A DNA stretch of 64,000 nucleotides from the NCBI RefSeq assembly GCF_029870955.1, contig NZ_PGFQ01000001.1:1302001-1366000 (forward strand), in the 5' to 3' direction. Below the pieces are notes generated by a model. It was not told the DNA's origin and ran no database searches. It worked only from the letters and a program-made list of their open reading frames with translations. How positions within the stretch are numbered: the stretch's first letter is position 1; the number at the start of each line of letters is the position of its first letter. Source of the DNA: Sulfitobacter faviae (GTDB lineage: Bacteria; Pseudomonadota; Alphaproteobacteria; Rhodobacterales; Rhodobacteraceae). Both the position numbers and the translations under genes were made by a program. Below, in pieces: positions 57,922-64,000 of the stretch.

Positions 57922-58034
57922 TTTTCTGCGGTATTGATATAACTGGATTCCGATAAAATGTTACTCTTGGCAGATAGCCTCGCATTCATTGGAACTCCGG
58001 TGCCTCAACCAGCTTGATGTCTCTCGACCTAATA

Positions 58035-58862
58035 TTACTCATCCTCTAGCATTTTCGGCGACAATCGGTTGATTGCAAGCTGAGCGACTGAGGGCGGAAT
58101 CTCTCTCTTTCCTTGCAGATATCCAGCAAATTTGCCGCCATTGAGATATTCGCTCTGTAGCCAGCGGCGGTACTCACCTAATGCGTCCAGGGGATAGCAG
58201 TTCGCAATCTGCGGATTGGATTTTGCTTGAGGATGATCTTTGGGATACCGATGCGGGAATTTCTCTCGGTCCCCAAAGCGCTCTCCTAGGTTCTGCGCAT
58301 CCCAGTGCTTTGCCCAATGAATGCCAATTGAAATATCCGGAACCATCTTTTCGCCGATTTGTGCGCCAGCCATGATAAGCTCATAAATTACTGTGTGAGC
58401 TTCATTGAATATGCTGAAGTAGCCAGAGGGCGCGCTTTGGTGGTTTAACTCAATTCTTTCGTGCCACTTTCTAAGTGGTTCCGCTATGCTACCAGTCGGG
58501 TCGTACCCCACTTGGCTATATATCATCTCTCTGAGCTTTGAACCAGCAAGGACCCGGAAATTCTTGCGCGCTTCAGGCTGAACGTTCGCACCAGCATCAA
58601 ATGCGTAGTATTCGAGAACAGCAAGGCATACTTCCGCCGGATAACAGTAGTGAACTACCCCCTTATGAGGAACTTCAATGTGGGCGTACTCCACCGTGGC
58701 ACCAGCAGTCTCAAGGATTTGCTTGATTGACCTTATTCGGGGTTTCTCAACTTCATCACCCCACTGACTGCTGATCGTTCCAATGTGAGCGTTCTGAACG
58801 CCGCAGAGAGCGGCAAGACCCCGCTGATTGAGATATGGCGTACCATCGGAAAGGACACCCAT
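58035..58862 (-). CDS. KilA-N/BstA-like prophage protein (candidate defence or regulatory protein)
   Basis: A 275-residue protein. The N-terminus (DGTPYLNQRGLAALCGVQNAHIG) looks like a DNA-binding region, followed by YPAEVCLAVLEYYAFDAGA and KNFRVLAGSKLREMIYSQVG. The C-terminal half has PDISIGIHWAKHW, a HRYPKDHPQAKSNPQIANCY segment and LGEYRRWLQSEYL. I recall the same order in enterobacterial prophage proteins related to BstA, an abortive-infection protein, but cannot verify this. The ATG follows AAGG. The frame stays open 42 codons further upstream without a normal start codon. Confidence 0.6.
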   Translation of the reverse strand: MGVLSDGTPYLNQRGLAALCGVQNAHIGTISSQWGDEVEKPRIRSIKQILETAGATVEYAHIEVPHKGVVHYCYPAEVCLAVLEYYAFDAGANVQPEARKNFRVLAGSKLREMIYSQVGYDPTGSIAEPLRKWHERIELNHQSAPSGYFSIFNEAHTVIYELIMAGAQIGEKMVPDISIGIHWAKHWDAQNLGERFGDREKFPHRYPKDHPQAKSNPQIANCYPLDALGEYRRWLQSEYLNGGKFAGYLQGKREIPPSVAQLAINRLSPKMLEDE

Positions 58863-59100
58863 TCCTATACCTTCGATATCGCGCTGGCGTTCGATTCCGA
58901 GATCAAAACTAGCTTGGGCAGAGGTGATTTCCTCTCTCCCTGCAATCGGTGCTAACTTTTTAGAAACTAAGTGTCCGTTGCGACCAACTCACAATCGAAC
59001 TACATCAATACGGTGACATGGGACTGTTTTTGGAAGCTACGAGTCAACCCAATTCCCAAATTGGATCAGAATATTACCTAAGATTCCGAGGATTCTATCT

Positions 59101-59238
59101 ATGCGACAGAGGCTTAAGCATTGGGTGCAAGCTAAAGGCATTCCGGACGCTGCCCCGACCTCCTATTGGATCGGGGCATTCTACGTCGTCTGGATCGGGG
59201 CTGTTTGGTACTTCGACTGGGGCTGGAACCTTTGGTAA
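59101..59238 (+). CDS. Tryptophan-rich 45-residue membrane mini-protein
   Basis: ATG preceded by GAGGA. The product has a basic start (RQRLKHWVQAKG), one hydrophobic helix (SYWIGAFYVVWIGAVWYF) and a tail DWGWNLW; seven of 45 residues are Trp. It ends 1 nt before the convergent gene at 59240. Its composition is unlike a shadow frame. It resembles single-span phage or toxin-like peptides, but no family is recognised. Confidence 0.5.
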   Translation: MRQRLKHWVQAKGIPDAAPTSYWIGAFYVVWIGAVWYFDWGWNLW

Positions 59239-59239
59239 G

Positions 59240-59521
59240 CTACGCGCTGGGCGGGGAAGCGTTAAACTCTGCCCTGCACACGTCTGTTGCCTCCGTCATG
59301 CCGAACTGCACTTCTGCCACCATTGTATCTGGCCCAAGTTCGCCCAGCGCATCATAGATATTCCAAGCCAAGCAGATCATGTATTCCTCGAACGTTTTAC
59401 AATGTTCCGCAACTGCTCGCCCCACAGGATCGGCAGCAAGTGCCTCTGCGGCCTGTCGAATGGCATCCACCCGATCAGGCCGCATTGGTCGCTCAAAAGG
59501 TTCTCTCCCTGTGTGCTTCAC
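59240..59521 (-). CDS. Hypothetical protein
   Basis: A 93-residue soluble, helical protein (RVDAIRQAAEALAADPVGRAVAEH). Its ATG overlaps the stop of the large chimeric gene (ATGA), so it is the last gene of the AlpA-led operon. Function unknown. Confidence 0.6.
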   Translation of the reverse strand: MKHTGREPFERPMRPDRVDAIRQAAEALAADPVGRAVAEHCKTFEEYMICLAWNIYDALGELGPDTMVAEVQFGMTEATDVCRAEFNASPPSA

Positions 59522-62019
59522 TGCGCCACCGCACCAGTCAGGGCGCGAACCACTGCGCTTTGGTCACCTTCCGCGCCAAAGCTAGGCATGAGGGCTTTCT
59601 GTGCCAACAGAGCGGCTATAACGCGGCTCTCAAGGGCGCTGGCGGTTTTCTTGGGTAGAGGCTTGCCATTGCGGATTAACTCACCCAGCGCCGCGATTTT
59701 CTTGCGGGTGTTACGTTCGCCCAGATATTTCGCGGTCTGACCCGCTATACCGGGTGCGATGAACAGCGGGTTTCCGGTTGCTCCTGCTGCACCTGCTGCA
59801 CCAGTGAAACCCCCAAGCGATAGAGCACCGGAAGTTGGCGCTAAGCGCCCAATGAGGCGCAAGGCATTCTGCGTGGGCGTCCCGTCTGCAATGTCACGCA
59901 TGGCTTGCAATTCAGTTTCGCTGAACCCCCTCCGCAGCTTTGGGTTCTCCAGCACCCTGCGCACGTTCTGACGGATTGCGTTAATCTCATTGCCGCCGGT
60001 CCCGGTCGTGGCTGCACGGCGCAACCCTTTCGCAACCAAGCCAGTGTCTTCAGCTTCGAATAGCTGCGACTTGTGAACCCGCCTCGCTTTTTCCCGCGCG
60101 CCAGTCAATGCCTCAACTACTTCGTTCGCCCTATTGGTCCCGGTAACGTCGCCGGGCTGCAACTGATCTAGGTGGCTATCAATAGCGTCTTTCATCATCA
60201 CGCCAAGACGGCGCTCGCCCGCCTCATTCGATCCAGCCACGTTGTCGCCAATCCACTGACGTGCCTCATCCACCTCAGCAATTGTTGGCGGACGCTGGCG
60301 CATATCTCCGGCCAGTTCCTCTGCGGCAATCGCTGCCTTGGGGTTCATGCGCCGAGTGGCTGGGCGGGTGCCAAACGTCCCTTCAATGCCCCCGGCCAAA
60401 GCATCGGCAGATTGGGGGCTGAGCGTTGCACCGGATTCCCGCACAGCGTCATAGCCAGCGCTACTCTGCGCCTGTAGCTCTTCAAGCGTGGGAGCCTTGG
60501 GGCTTGGGCGCATTGCCCGACTTGCCGCCACCGGAGACAGGCCACCAGCAAGGGAGGCAATGAAATCGGCAGTATCGTTTTCGGGCGCTATCTCCCGTGA
60601 GGTCTGGCCCGCAATCCCCGATCCCACTGCACTCGCTGCCTCCCCACCCGCTACGGCCAGAGGGGCTTTGGCACCGCGAAGCATGATACCACCCGGGACC
60701 GCCATCGCGCCAACTTCCATCCCGACCCGCCTTCCGAACCGTTCTGCCGCGTTCTGAGGTTCAACTTCTGAAATTGTGGGAGCAAGCAGGTCTCGGAATG
60801 TACCGCTGCCGCCCACCGGGTTTTCGATGGGTTTGAGGTCCGTGCCCGCCAAGGCATTCACACCCTGCTTGCCCATGTTGATCGCGCCGGTCATCAAATC
60901 CACAGGTGCGCCAAGAATTCCGGCAATGCCTTCGTTAACGCCGCTCATGGTCTGCCCAACCATGCCCGTCTGCTGCCCGCGATCCTCAGCGTAGCGCGTC
61001 CAAGGGCCATCAGTGGCAGGTGACTGGTATTTGTCCCAAGGCCCTGCCATCGCTTCGGCTTCGGCCTCAAGCACAGCAATCAGGTCAGCGTCGCTCATCC
61101 CCGACAGCCCCTTTTGCTTAATAAGCAACTGCCGCTTGAGCAATTCCGACTGCAATTCGCTAGGCTTTCCACCCGCGATTGCAGCTCTGCGCCGTTGTTC
61201 AGCCAAAGCCCGCGCTCTACGGGTCTCAGCGGCTTTTCTAGCCCGTTCTACGTTGTTCTGATCACTCGCCTGCTCTCTCTCATCCGCTGTCATACGGTTG
61301 AGCACCCGGCCAGACCGTGCTGCCGCCAGAAGGGCTGAACCGCCCCTGCTGTCCTCTGAGGTGGCCTCTACGCCGTTGGTCTTGCGCGTATGGTGAACCA
61401 GCTCTATCGCGCAGTTACACCGATCCGCCAGACGCGCCCATTCCTTGGCAATGAGATCAATGGCGACATTGTCATTCTCACCGGCCTGATGCGACGACAC
61501 GAACGGGTCAACGACCATCACGTCAATCTGCCGCTCAGCAATTTCCCGAGCCAGTTCCTCAATCTCTGGCTTTACGATGACGACGCCTTCACGGGTCTGC
61601 ACCGCAGTGCAAAGCTCGCGTTCGCGCCCGGTGTCTACGAACAACCGTCCTTCGACCTCACCGGACCGAACATCATGGTGCTGCATGGCGGCTGTGATGC
61701 GCAGGTTCATCTCGTCGCGAGGGTCTTCGAGATTGTAGAGCCAGACGTTCAAGCCCTTGGCTGTCCACTCCCCCAGCAGTTCCCGCTCAGAGACCATTGC
61801 CAGCCCTTCCACGATGGTCAGAGAGGACTTGCCCACCCCACCGGGGGCGACGGTCACGGCGACCTGTTTGCGCAGAAGGTGCCTCCCATAGACCCACGGG
61901 CGGCGGGGCAAGCTGTTGGGGTCCTGCCAGATAAAAGGCGTGGGCAAGCGATGAGTGTCGGTCGGATGCTCTGCCCGGTGATGATCCAGTTGCACTGCCA
62001 TAGCTGTGAAATCGCGCAT
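59518..62019 (-). CDS. Chimeric protein: RepA/RecA-like ATPase fused to a phage virion/ejection-like protein
   Basis: A protein of 833 residues starting at the ATG that shares its A with the upstream stop (TGATG). Residues 1-250 are a RepA-type helicase/AAA domain: Walker A APGGVGKSS, Walker B IDVMVVDP, then HHTRK and DSRGGSALLAAARSGRVLN. After MTADERE the expected continuation of this family is lost. From about residue 255 the sequence becomes helical and then typical of phage internal virion proteins: GPWDKYQ and GPWTRYAED repeats, glycine/alanine-rich hydrophobic stretches, and a long helical C-terminus. The two parts normally belong to different genes. Confidence 0.75.
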   Translation of the reverse strand: MRDFTAMAVQLDHHRAEHPTDTHRLPTPFIWQDPNSLPRRPWVYGRHLLRKQVAVTVAPGGVGKSSLTIVEGLAMVSERELLGEWTAKGLNVWLYNLEDPRDEMNLRITAAMQHHDVRSGEVEGRLFVDTGRERELCTAVQTREGVVIVKPEIEELAREIAERQIDVMVVDPFVSSHQAGENDNVAIDLIAKEWARLADRCNCAIELVHHTRKTNGVEATSEDSRGGSALLAAARSGRVLNRMTADEREQASDQNNVERARKAAETRRARALAEQRRRAAIAGGKPSELQSELLKRQLLIKQKGLSGMSDADLIAVLEAEAEAMAGPWDKYQSPATDGPWTRYAEDRGQQTGMVGQTMSGVNEGIAGILGAPVDLMTGAINMGKQGVNALAGTDLKPIENPVGGSGTFRDLLAPTISEVEPQNAAERFGRRVGMEVGAMAVPGGIMLRGAKAPLAVAGGEAASAVGSGIAGQTSREIAPENDTADFIASLAGGLSPVAASRAMRPSPKAPTLEELQAQSSAGYDAVRESGATLSPQSADALAGGIEGTFGTRPATRRMNPKAAIAAEELAGDMRQRPPTIAEVDEARQWIGDNVAGSNEAGERRLGVMMKDAIDSHLDQLQPGDVTGTNRANEVVEALTGAREKARRVHKSQLFEAEDTGLVAKGLRRAATTGTGGNEINAIRQNVRRVLENPKLRRGFSETELQAMRDIADGTPTQNALRLIGRLAPTSGALSLGGFTGAAGAAGATGNPLFIAPGIAGQTAKYLGERNTRKKIAALGELIRNGKPLPKKTASALESRVIAALLAQKALMPSFGAEGDQSAVVRALTGAVAQ

Positions 62020-62459
62020 CAAGCTGCCTGCCTCCCTTGTACGAAGTCGAGGAAGGCCGCTTGGCGCTCGTAGGGCATCGCCTTAAAGCTGGCGAGGCAA
62101 TAGGCCTCCCGCTCGTCAGGGACCGCCATATCGGCCCAGAATGCTGCCTCGTCCATGTGGTTGAACAGGGGCGCGATGGGTTGCCCTGCTGCCGAGGGCA
62201 TAACGCCGCCCAGCGCCGCCTCTGCGACAGCCTCCGCATCCTGTGGCAGCAAAGCTTTCAGCGAAACATAGGCCAGCGCGGCCCGCTCTGTCGTGCTGAG
62301 ACGGGCGCGCAGGATGGCGGGAAGGCTAAGCCACGCGTCAAGGTTATCCAGCAGCAAGCAGTAACCCAGCGACCGGGATACGCTATCGATACGGTGGGCG
62401 GTGCGGTTGACCGAGGCGCTATGGCCCCGGTCGTTCGCGGGCATGTGCAACCCGTCCAT
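62019..62459 (-). CDS. Island-associated hypothetical protein
   Basis: A 146-residue protein ending with AYCLASFKAMPYERQAAFLDFVQ, a pattern I associate with genes next to replication ATPases on Rhodobacteraceae islands. The ATG at 62459 follows GGGGAGGG; the longer frame to 62576 is rejected. It overlaps its neighbours on both sides by TGATG. Function unknown, perhaps an ATPase partner. Confidence 0.6.
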   Translation of the reverse strand: MDGLHMPANDRGHSASVNRTAHRIDSVSRSLGYCLLLDNLDAWLSLPAILRARLSTTERAALAYVSLKALLPQDAEAVAEAALGGVMPSAAGQPIAPLFNHMDEAAFWADMAVPDEREAYCLASFKAMPYERQAAFLDFVQGRQAA

Positions 62460-62566
62460 CAAACGCCCTCCCCGTAGTGCAGGCCAGCGACAAGGCGGGC
62501 TTGGGTTGCGGTCAGGCCATAGAGGCGTTGCAAGCGGGCAATCTGTATTTTGAGGGCCATCAGCAT
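62459..62566 (-). CDS. 35-residue coupled mini-protein with HTH-like helix
   Basis: Starts in the overlap with the upstream stop (two ATGs, 62566 and 62560) and ends in TGATG with the next gene. The sequence IARLQRLYGLTATQARLVAG resembles a LuxR-type helix-turn-helix. It fills exactly the gap between two genes that are otherwise all stop-start coupled. Confidence 0.5.
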   Translation of the reverse strand: MLMALKIQIARLQRLYGLTATQARLVAGLHYGEGV

Positions 62567-62925
62567 GCGCCCCCATTTCCGTTGATCAACTCAACTTTGC
62601 TCTTAAGGGTGTAGACCCCAAATTTGGCGCGGTCGGTGTCGCTGTCATTGGCGTAGAGGTCCATTGCGATGTCTACGCCGTAGTCACGCTTGAGGATGTG
62701 AACCAAGTCCGAGATGCGAACGGGGCTGGCACAGTACATGGGCGCTTGCATCAGCCCTTCCAGCACCCGACGCTTGTTCTTGGACACTGTGACAGTACGG
62801 GTCTCGCCATCTTCATCAGTGACCCGATACTGGGCCGGACTGATGGTGTTCGGGAAGTCGCGCCACCGGTTGTTCCGGCGGGCGTTTGCCGGGGGATTGC
62901 CGTTAATCGTTGTGTTGCTGCTCAT
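62560..62925 (-). CDS. Hypothetical protein, possibly winged-helix
   Basis: A 121-residue protein. The segment NKRRVLEGLMQAPMYCASPV with VRISDLVHILKRDYGVDI suggests a winged-helix DNA-binding fold, with GVYTLKSKVELI as the wing. A short disordered start is rich in Asn and Arg. It follows alpA and precedes the coupled genes of the replication-type module. Confidence 0.6.
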   Translation of the reverse strand: MSSNTTINGNPPANARRNNRWRDFPNTISPAQYRVTDEDGETRTVTVSKNKRRVLEGLMQAPMYCASPVRISDLVHILKRDYGVDIAMDLYANDSDTDRAKFGVYTLKSKVELINGNGGAC

Positions 62926-63037
62926 TTAATCGGTCCTTGAGTTTTGGACCAAGCGCGGCTAAAATTCGGATAGTCCGCCAAGACTGTCGAATGATTAGCG
63001 CCCCTGCTTGATCCGTTGGATTCGGCGGGGGTTTGCA

Positions 63038-63217
63038 TTAAGCGGCTTGCGGTTGGGAGGCGGCAATCGCGTCGTCAACTTCGCTTTCCACCCAATACAG
63101 GCGGCTCCCGATTTTGATGGGTGCCGGAATGCGGTTTTCGTCGACATCGCGATAGATGGAGGACCGCGAGCGGCCTCCCATTTTGTCAGACAATTGGTTC
63201 AGGTTGAGGTATTTCAT
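63038..63217 (-). CDS. AlpA-family helix-turn-helix regulator / excisionase-like protein
   Basis: A 59-residue protein: LNLNQLSDKMGGRSRSSIYR is the MerR/excisionase-type HTH and IPAPIKIGSRLYWVESEVDD the classical AlpA continuation. ATG preceded by AAAGGTGAAG. AlpA proteins activate integrase or replication genes of P4-like satellites and islands. It is the first gene of the operon running to 59240. Confidence 0.85.
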   Translation of the reverse strand: MKYLNLNQLSDKMGGRSRSSIYRDVDENRIPAPIKIGSRLYWVESEVDDAIAASQPQAA

Positions 63218-63281
63218 GCTTCACCTTTTGTTGTCGTGGTGAAGCAAACTTGCGCTTTAGCTAGAGATGCTTGTAGTCAGT

Positions 63282-63641
63282 TCAGTCATCCGCGCTCAAG
63301 GGATGCCCCAGCATGGAAAAAGCATTTTTTATTGGTTCATCAAATTTTGAACTGTCTGCGTCAGCGGTCCAACCCAATAATGCATTCACCACCGGACTGG
63401 ACGACGTGGGCACCCCCAGAACGTCGGAATGAGCTTCGGAATGAATCCTTAAGCGCTTACTTTCTCTAAGTATTTTTGAAATCTGTGACTTCGTAACGGG
63501 AACGCCAAACACTGTACCCGCAGCCCACAAGGCTTCGGCTGCGGAAAATTTTGCATCACTTACCCTGGGAAGACCGCATTTTTCTTTCATCCACTCTGCC
63601 ATCATCACAAAAAGGATGTTTCGCTCAGCTACGTTCCTCAT
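63282..63641 (-). CDS. Hypothetical protein next to an IS insertion
   Basis: About 119 residues from the ATG at 63641. The frame also extends to an ATG at 63674, but those extra codons lie within or across the end of the IS5-type element, so that start would be created by the insertion. The product has LWAAGTVFGVPVTKSQISKIL, an HTH-like stretch. Either the gene is intact from 63641 or the IS has cut off its original start or promoter. Confidence 0.55.
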   Translation of the reverse strand: MRNVAERNILFVMMAEWMKEKCGLPRVSDAKFSAAEALWAAGTVFGVPVTKSQISKILRESKRLRIHSEAHSDVLGVPTSSSPVVNALLGWTADADSSKFDEPIKNAFSMLGHPLSADD

Positions 63642-63662
63642 GCCGCCGTCTGACGGACTAGG

Positions 63663-64000
63663 CTCAGGACCCATTGATTATCGTGGAGCCGCATGATTCA
63701 CCGTCCAAAAACGGAGCGGTGATATGTCTGATCTTTTCTGGCTGAGCGATGCGCAGATGGCGCGGCTGGAGCCCTACTTTCCGAAATCCCATGGCAAACC
63801 ACGTGTCGATGATCGGCGGGTTTTAAGCGGGATTATTTTCATCAATCGCAATGGTTTGCGATGGCGAGATGCGCCTAAGGAGTATGGCCCCCACAAGACG
63901 CTCTATAACCGCTGGAAGCGTTGGAGCGATAAAGGCATCTTCGCACAGATGATGGTAGGACTGGCCGCCGAGCACAGCGAAAAGAATACCGTGATGATCG
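63663..64000 (+). mobile_element. IS5-family insertion sequence, left end (right end outside window)
   Basis: The transposase starts 60 nt inside a boundary at CTAG (63659-63662), the target type used by many IS5-family elements; the terminal region reads GGCTCAGGACCC. The second inverted repeat is not in the window, so the end is inferred. Confidence 0.65.
63725..64000 (+). CDS. IS5-family transposase, N-terminal part (cut by window)
   Basis: 92 codons are visible. The start SDLFWLSDAQMARLEPYFP and the block GIIFINRNGLRWRDAPKEYG followed by TLYNRWKRWSDKG are the typical DUF4096 N-terminal region of IS5-family transposases. The DDE catalytic domain would follow outside the window, often in a second frame. 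Confidence 0.92.

Larger units (their letters stand above)
52774..64000. mobile_element. Genomic island / prophage-like or satellite-like element next to tRNA-Leu (right end not seen)
   Basis: From the tRNA onwards base composition becomes visibly more AT-rich, genes are small and mostly unknown, and phage-type functions appear (AlpA activator, replication-type ATPase, XRE regulator, virion-like domain). No integrase, terminase, capsid or tail gene is visible and no second copy of the tRNA 3' end was found by eye. The first 260 bp (52774-53037) hold no gene that I can support. Confidence 0.65.

Noticed and set aside
52774..64000. CRISPR array or known restriction-modification or CBASS-type genes in the island
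   Set aside because: No regularly spaced direct repeats and no methylase, nuclease or cyclase motifs were found by eye.

Overview
The window reads as chromosomal DNA of a GC-rich alphaproteobacterium, most likely a marine Rhodobacteraceae/Roseobacter-group member. The petP-petR pair, the xseB-ispA-dxs order, the TRAP transporter, the HWE histidine kinase and the complex I NDUFA9-like gene all fit; this placement is inference from gene content, not from a search. Positions 1-52.7 kb are dense, core-like chromosome. Positions 52.8-64 kb are visibly more AT-rich, phage-like accessory DNA that begins directly behind a tRNA-Leu gene.

Layout. 1-2.1 kb: glutaredoxin/membrane redox protein and a PAS-HWE sensor kinase. 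2.2-4.5 kb: queCDEF operon (preQ1 synthesis) led by a strong candidate preQ1-I riboswitch whose 3' end is the queC ribosome binding site. 4.7-8.3 kb: L,D-transpeptidase, small lipoprotein, tRNA-Arg(CCT), LacI regulator, AlkZ/YcaQ-type glycosylase. 8.3-16.8 kb: an Asp/Glu-racemase-like gene divergent from an eight-gene operon (DadA-like oxidase, TRAP DctPQM, BASS-like permease, PxpBCA 5-oxoprolinase) that together look like a pyroglutamate or D-amino acid uptake and catabolism locus. 16.8-22.8 kb: ilvE, petP-petR, xseB-ispA-dxs, exoD. 22.8-32.9 kb: an exopolysaccharide cluster (YjbF, YjbH, membrane nucleotide-sugar dehydratase, sugar transferase, epimerases, OPX lipoprotein, glycosyltransferase). 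33-36.7 kb: adenine deaminase, AMP nucleosidase, HU. 37-44.3 kb: DMT permease, msrB-msrA, hydantoinase A-like, GST-queG, mtgA, SGNH lipoprotein. 44.4-52.5 kb: gltB, gltD, uppP and an NDUFA9-like gene.

52.7-64 kb: tRNA-Leu(CAG) followed by an island with a ClpP/SDH-fold protease pair, a minus-strand run of phage-type small genes divergent from an XRE regulator, a KilA-N/BstA-like protein, a tryptophan-rich mini-protein, an AlpA-led replication-type module ending in a chimeric ATPase/virion-like gene, and an IS5-family element cut off by the window edge. No integrase, terminase, capsid or tail gene is visible, so this is a degraded prophage, a satellite or an incompletely seen element.

A general caution: fifteen otherwise intact genes in the first 52.5 kb are broken by sixteen apparent single-base losses, nearly all in short G or C runs, and each is repaired by adding exactly one base. 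This looks like consensus sequencing error, so these genes are described as spanning genes with a frameshift, not as decayed pseudogenes.
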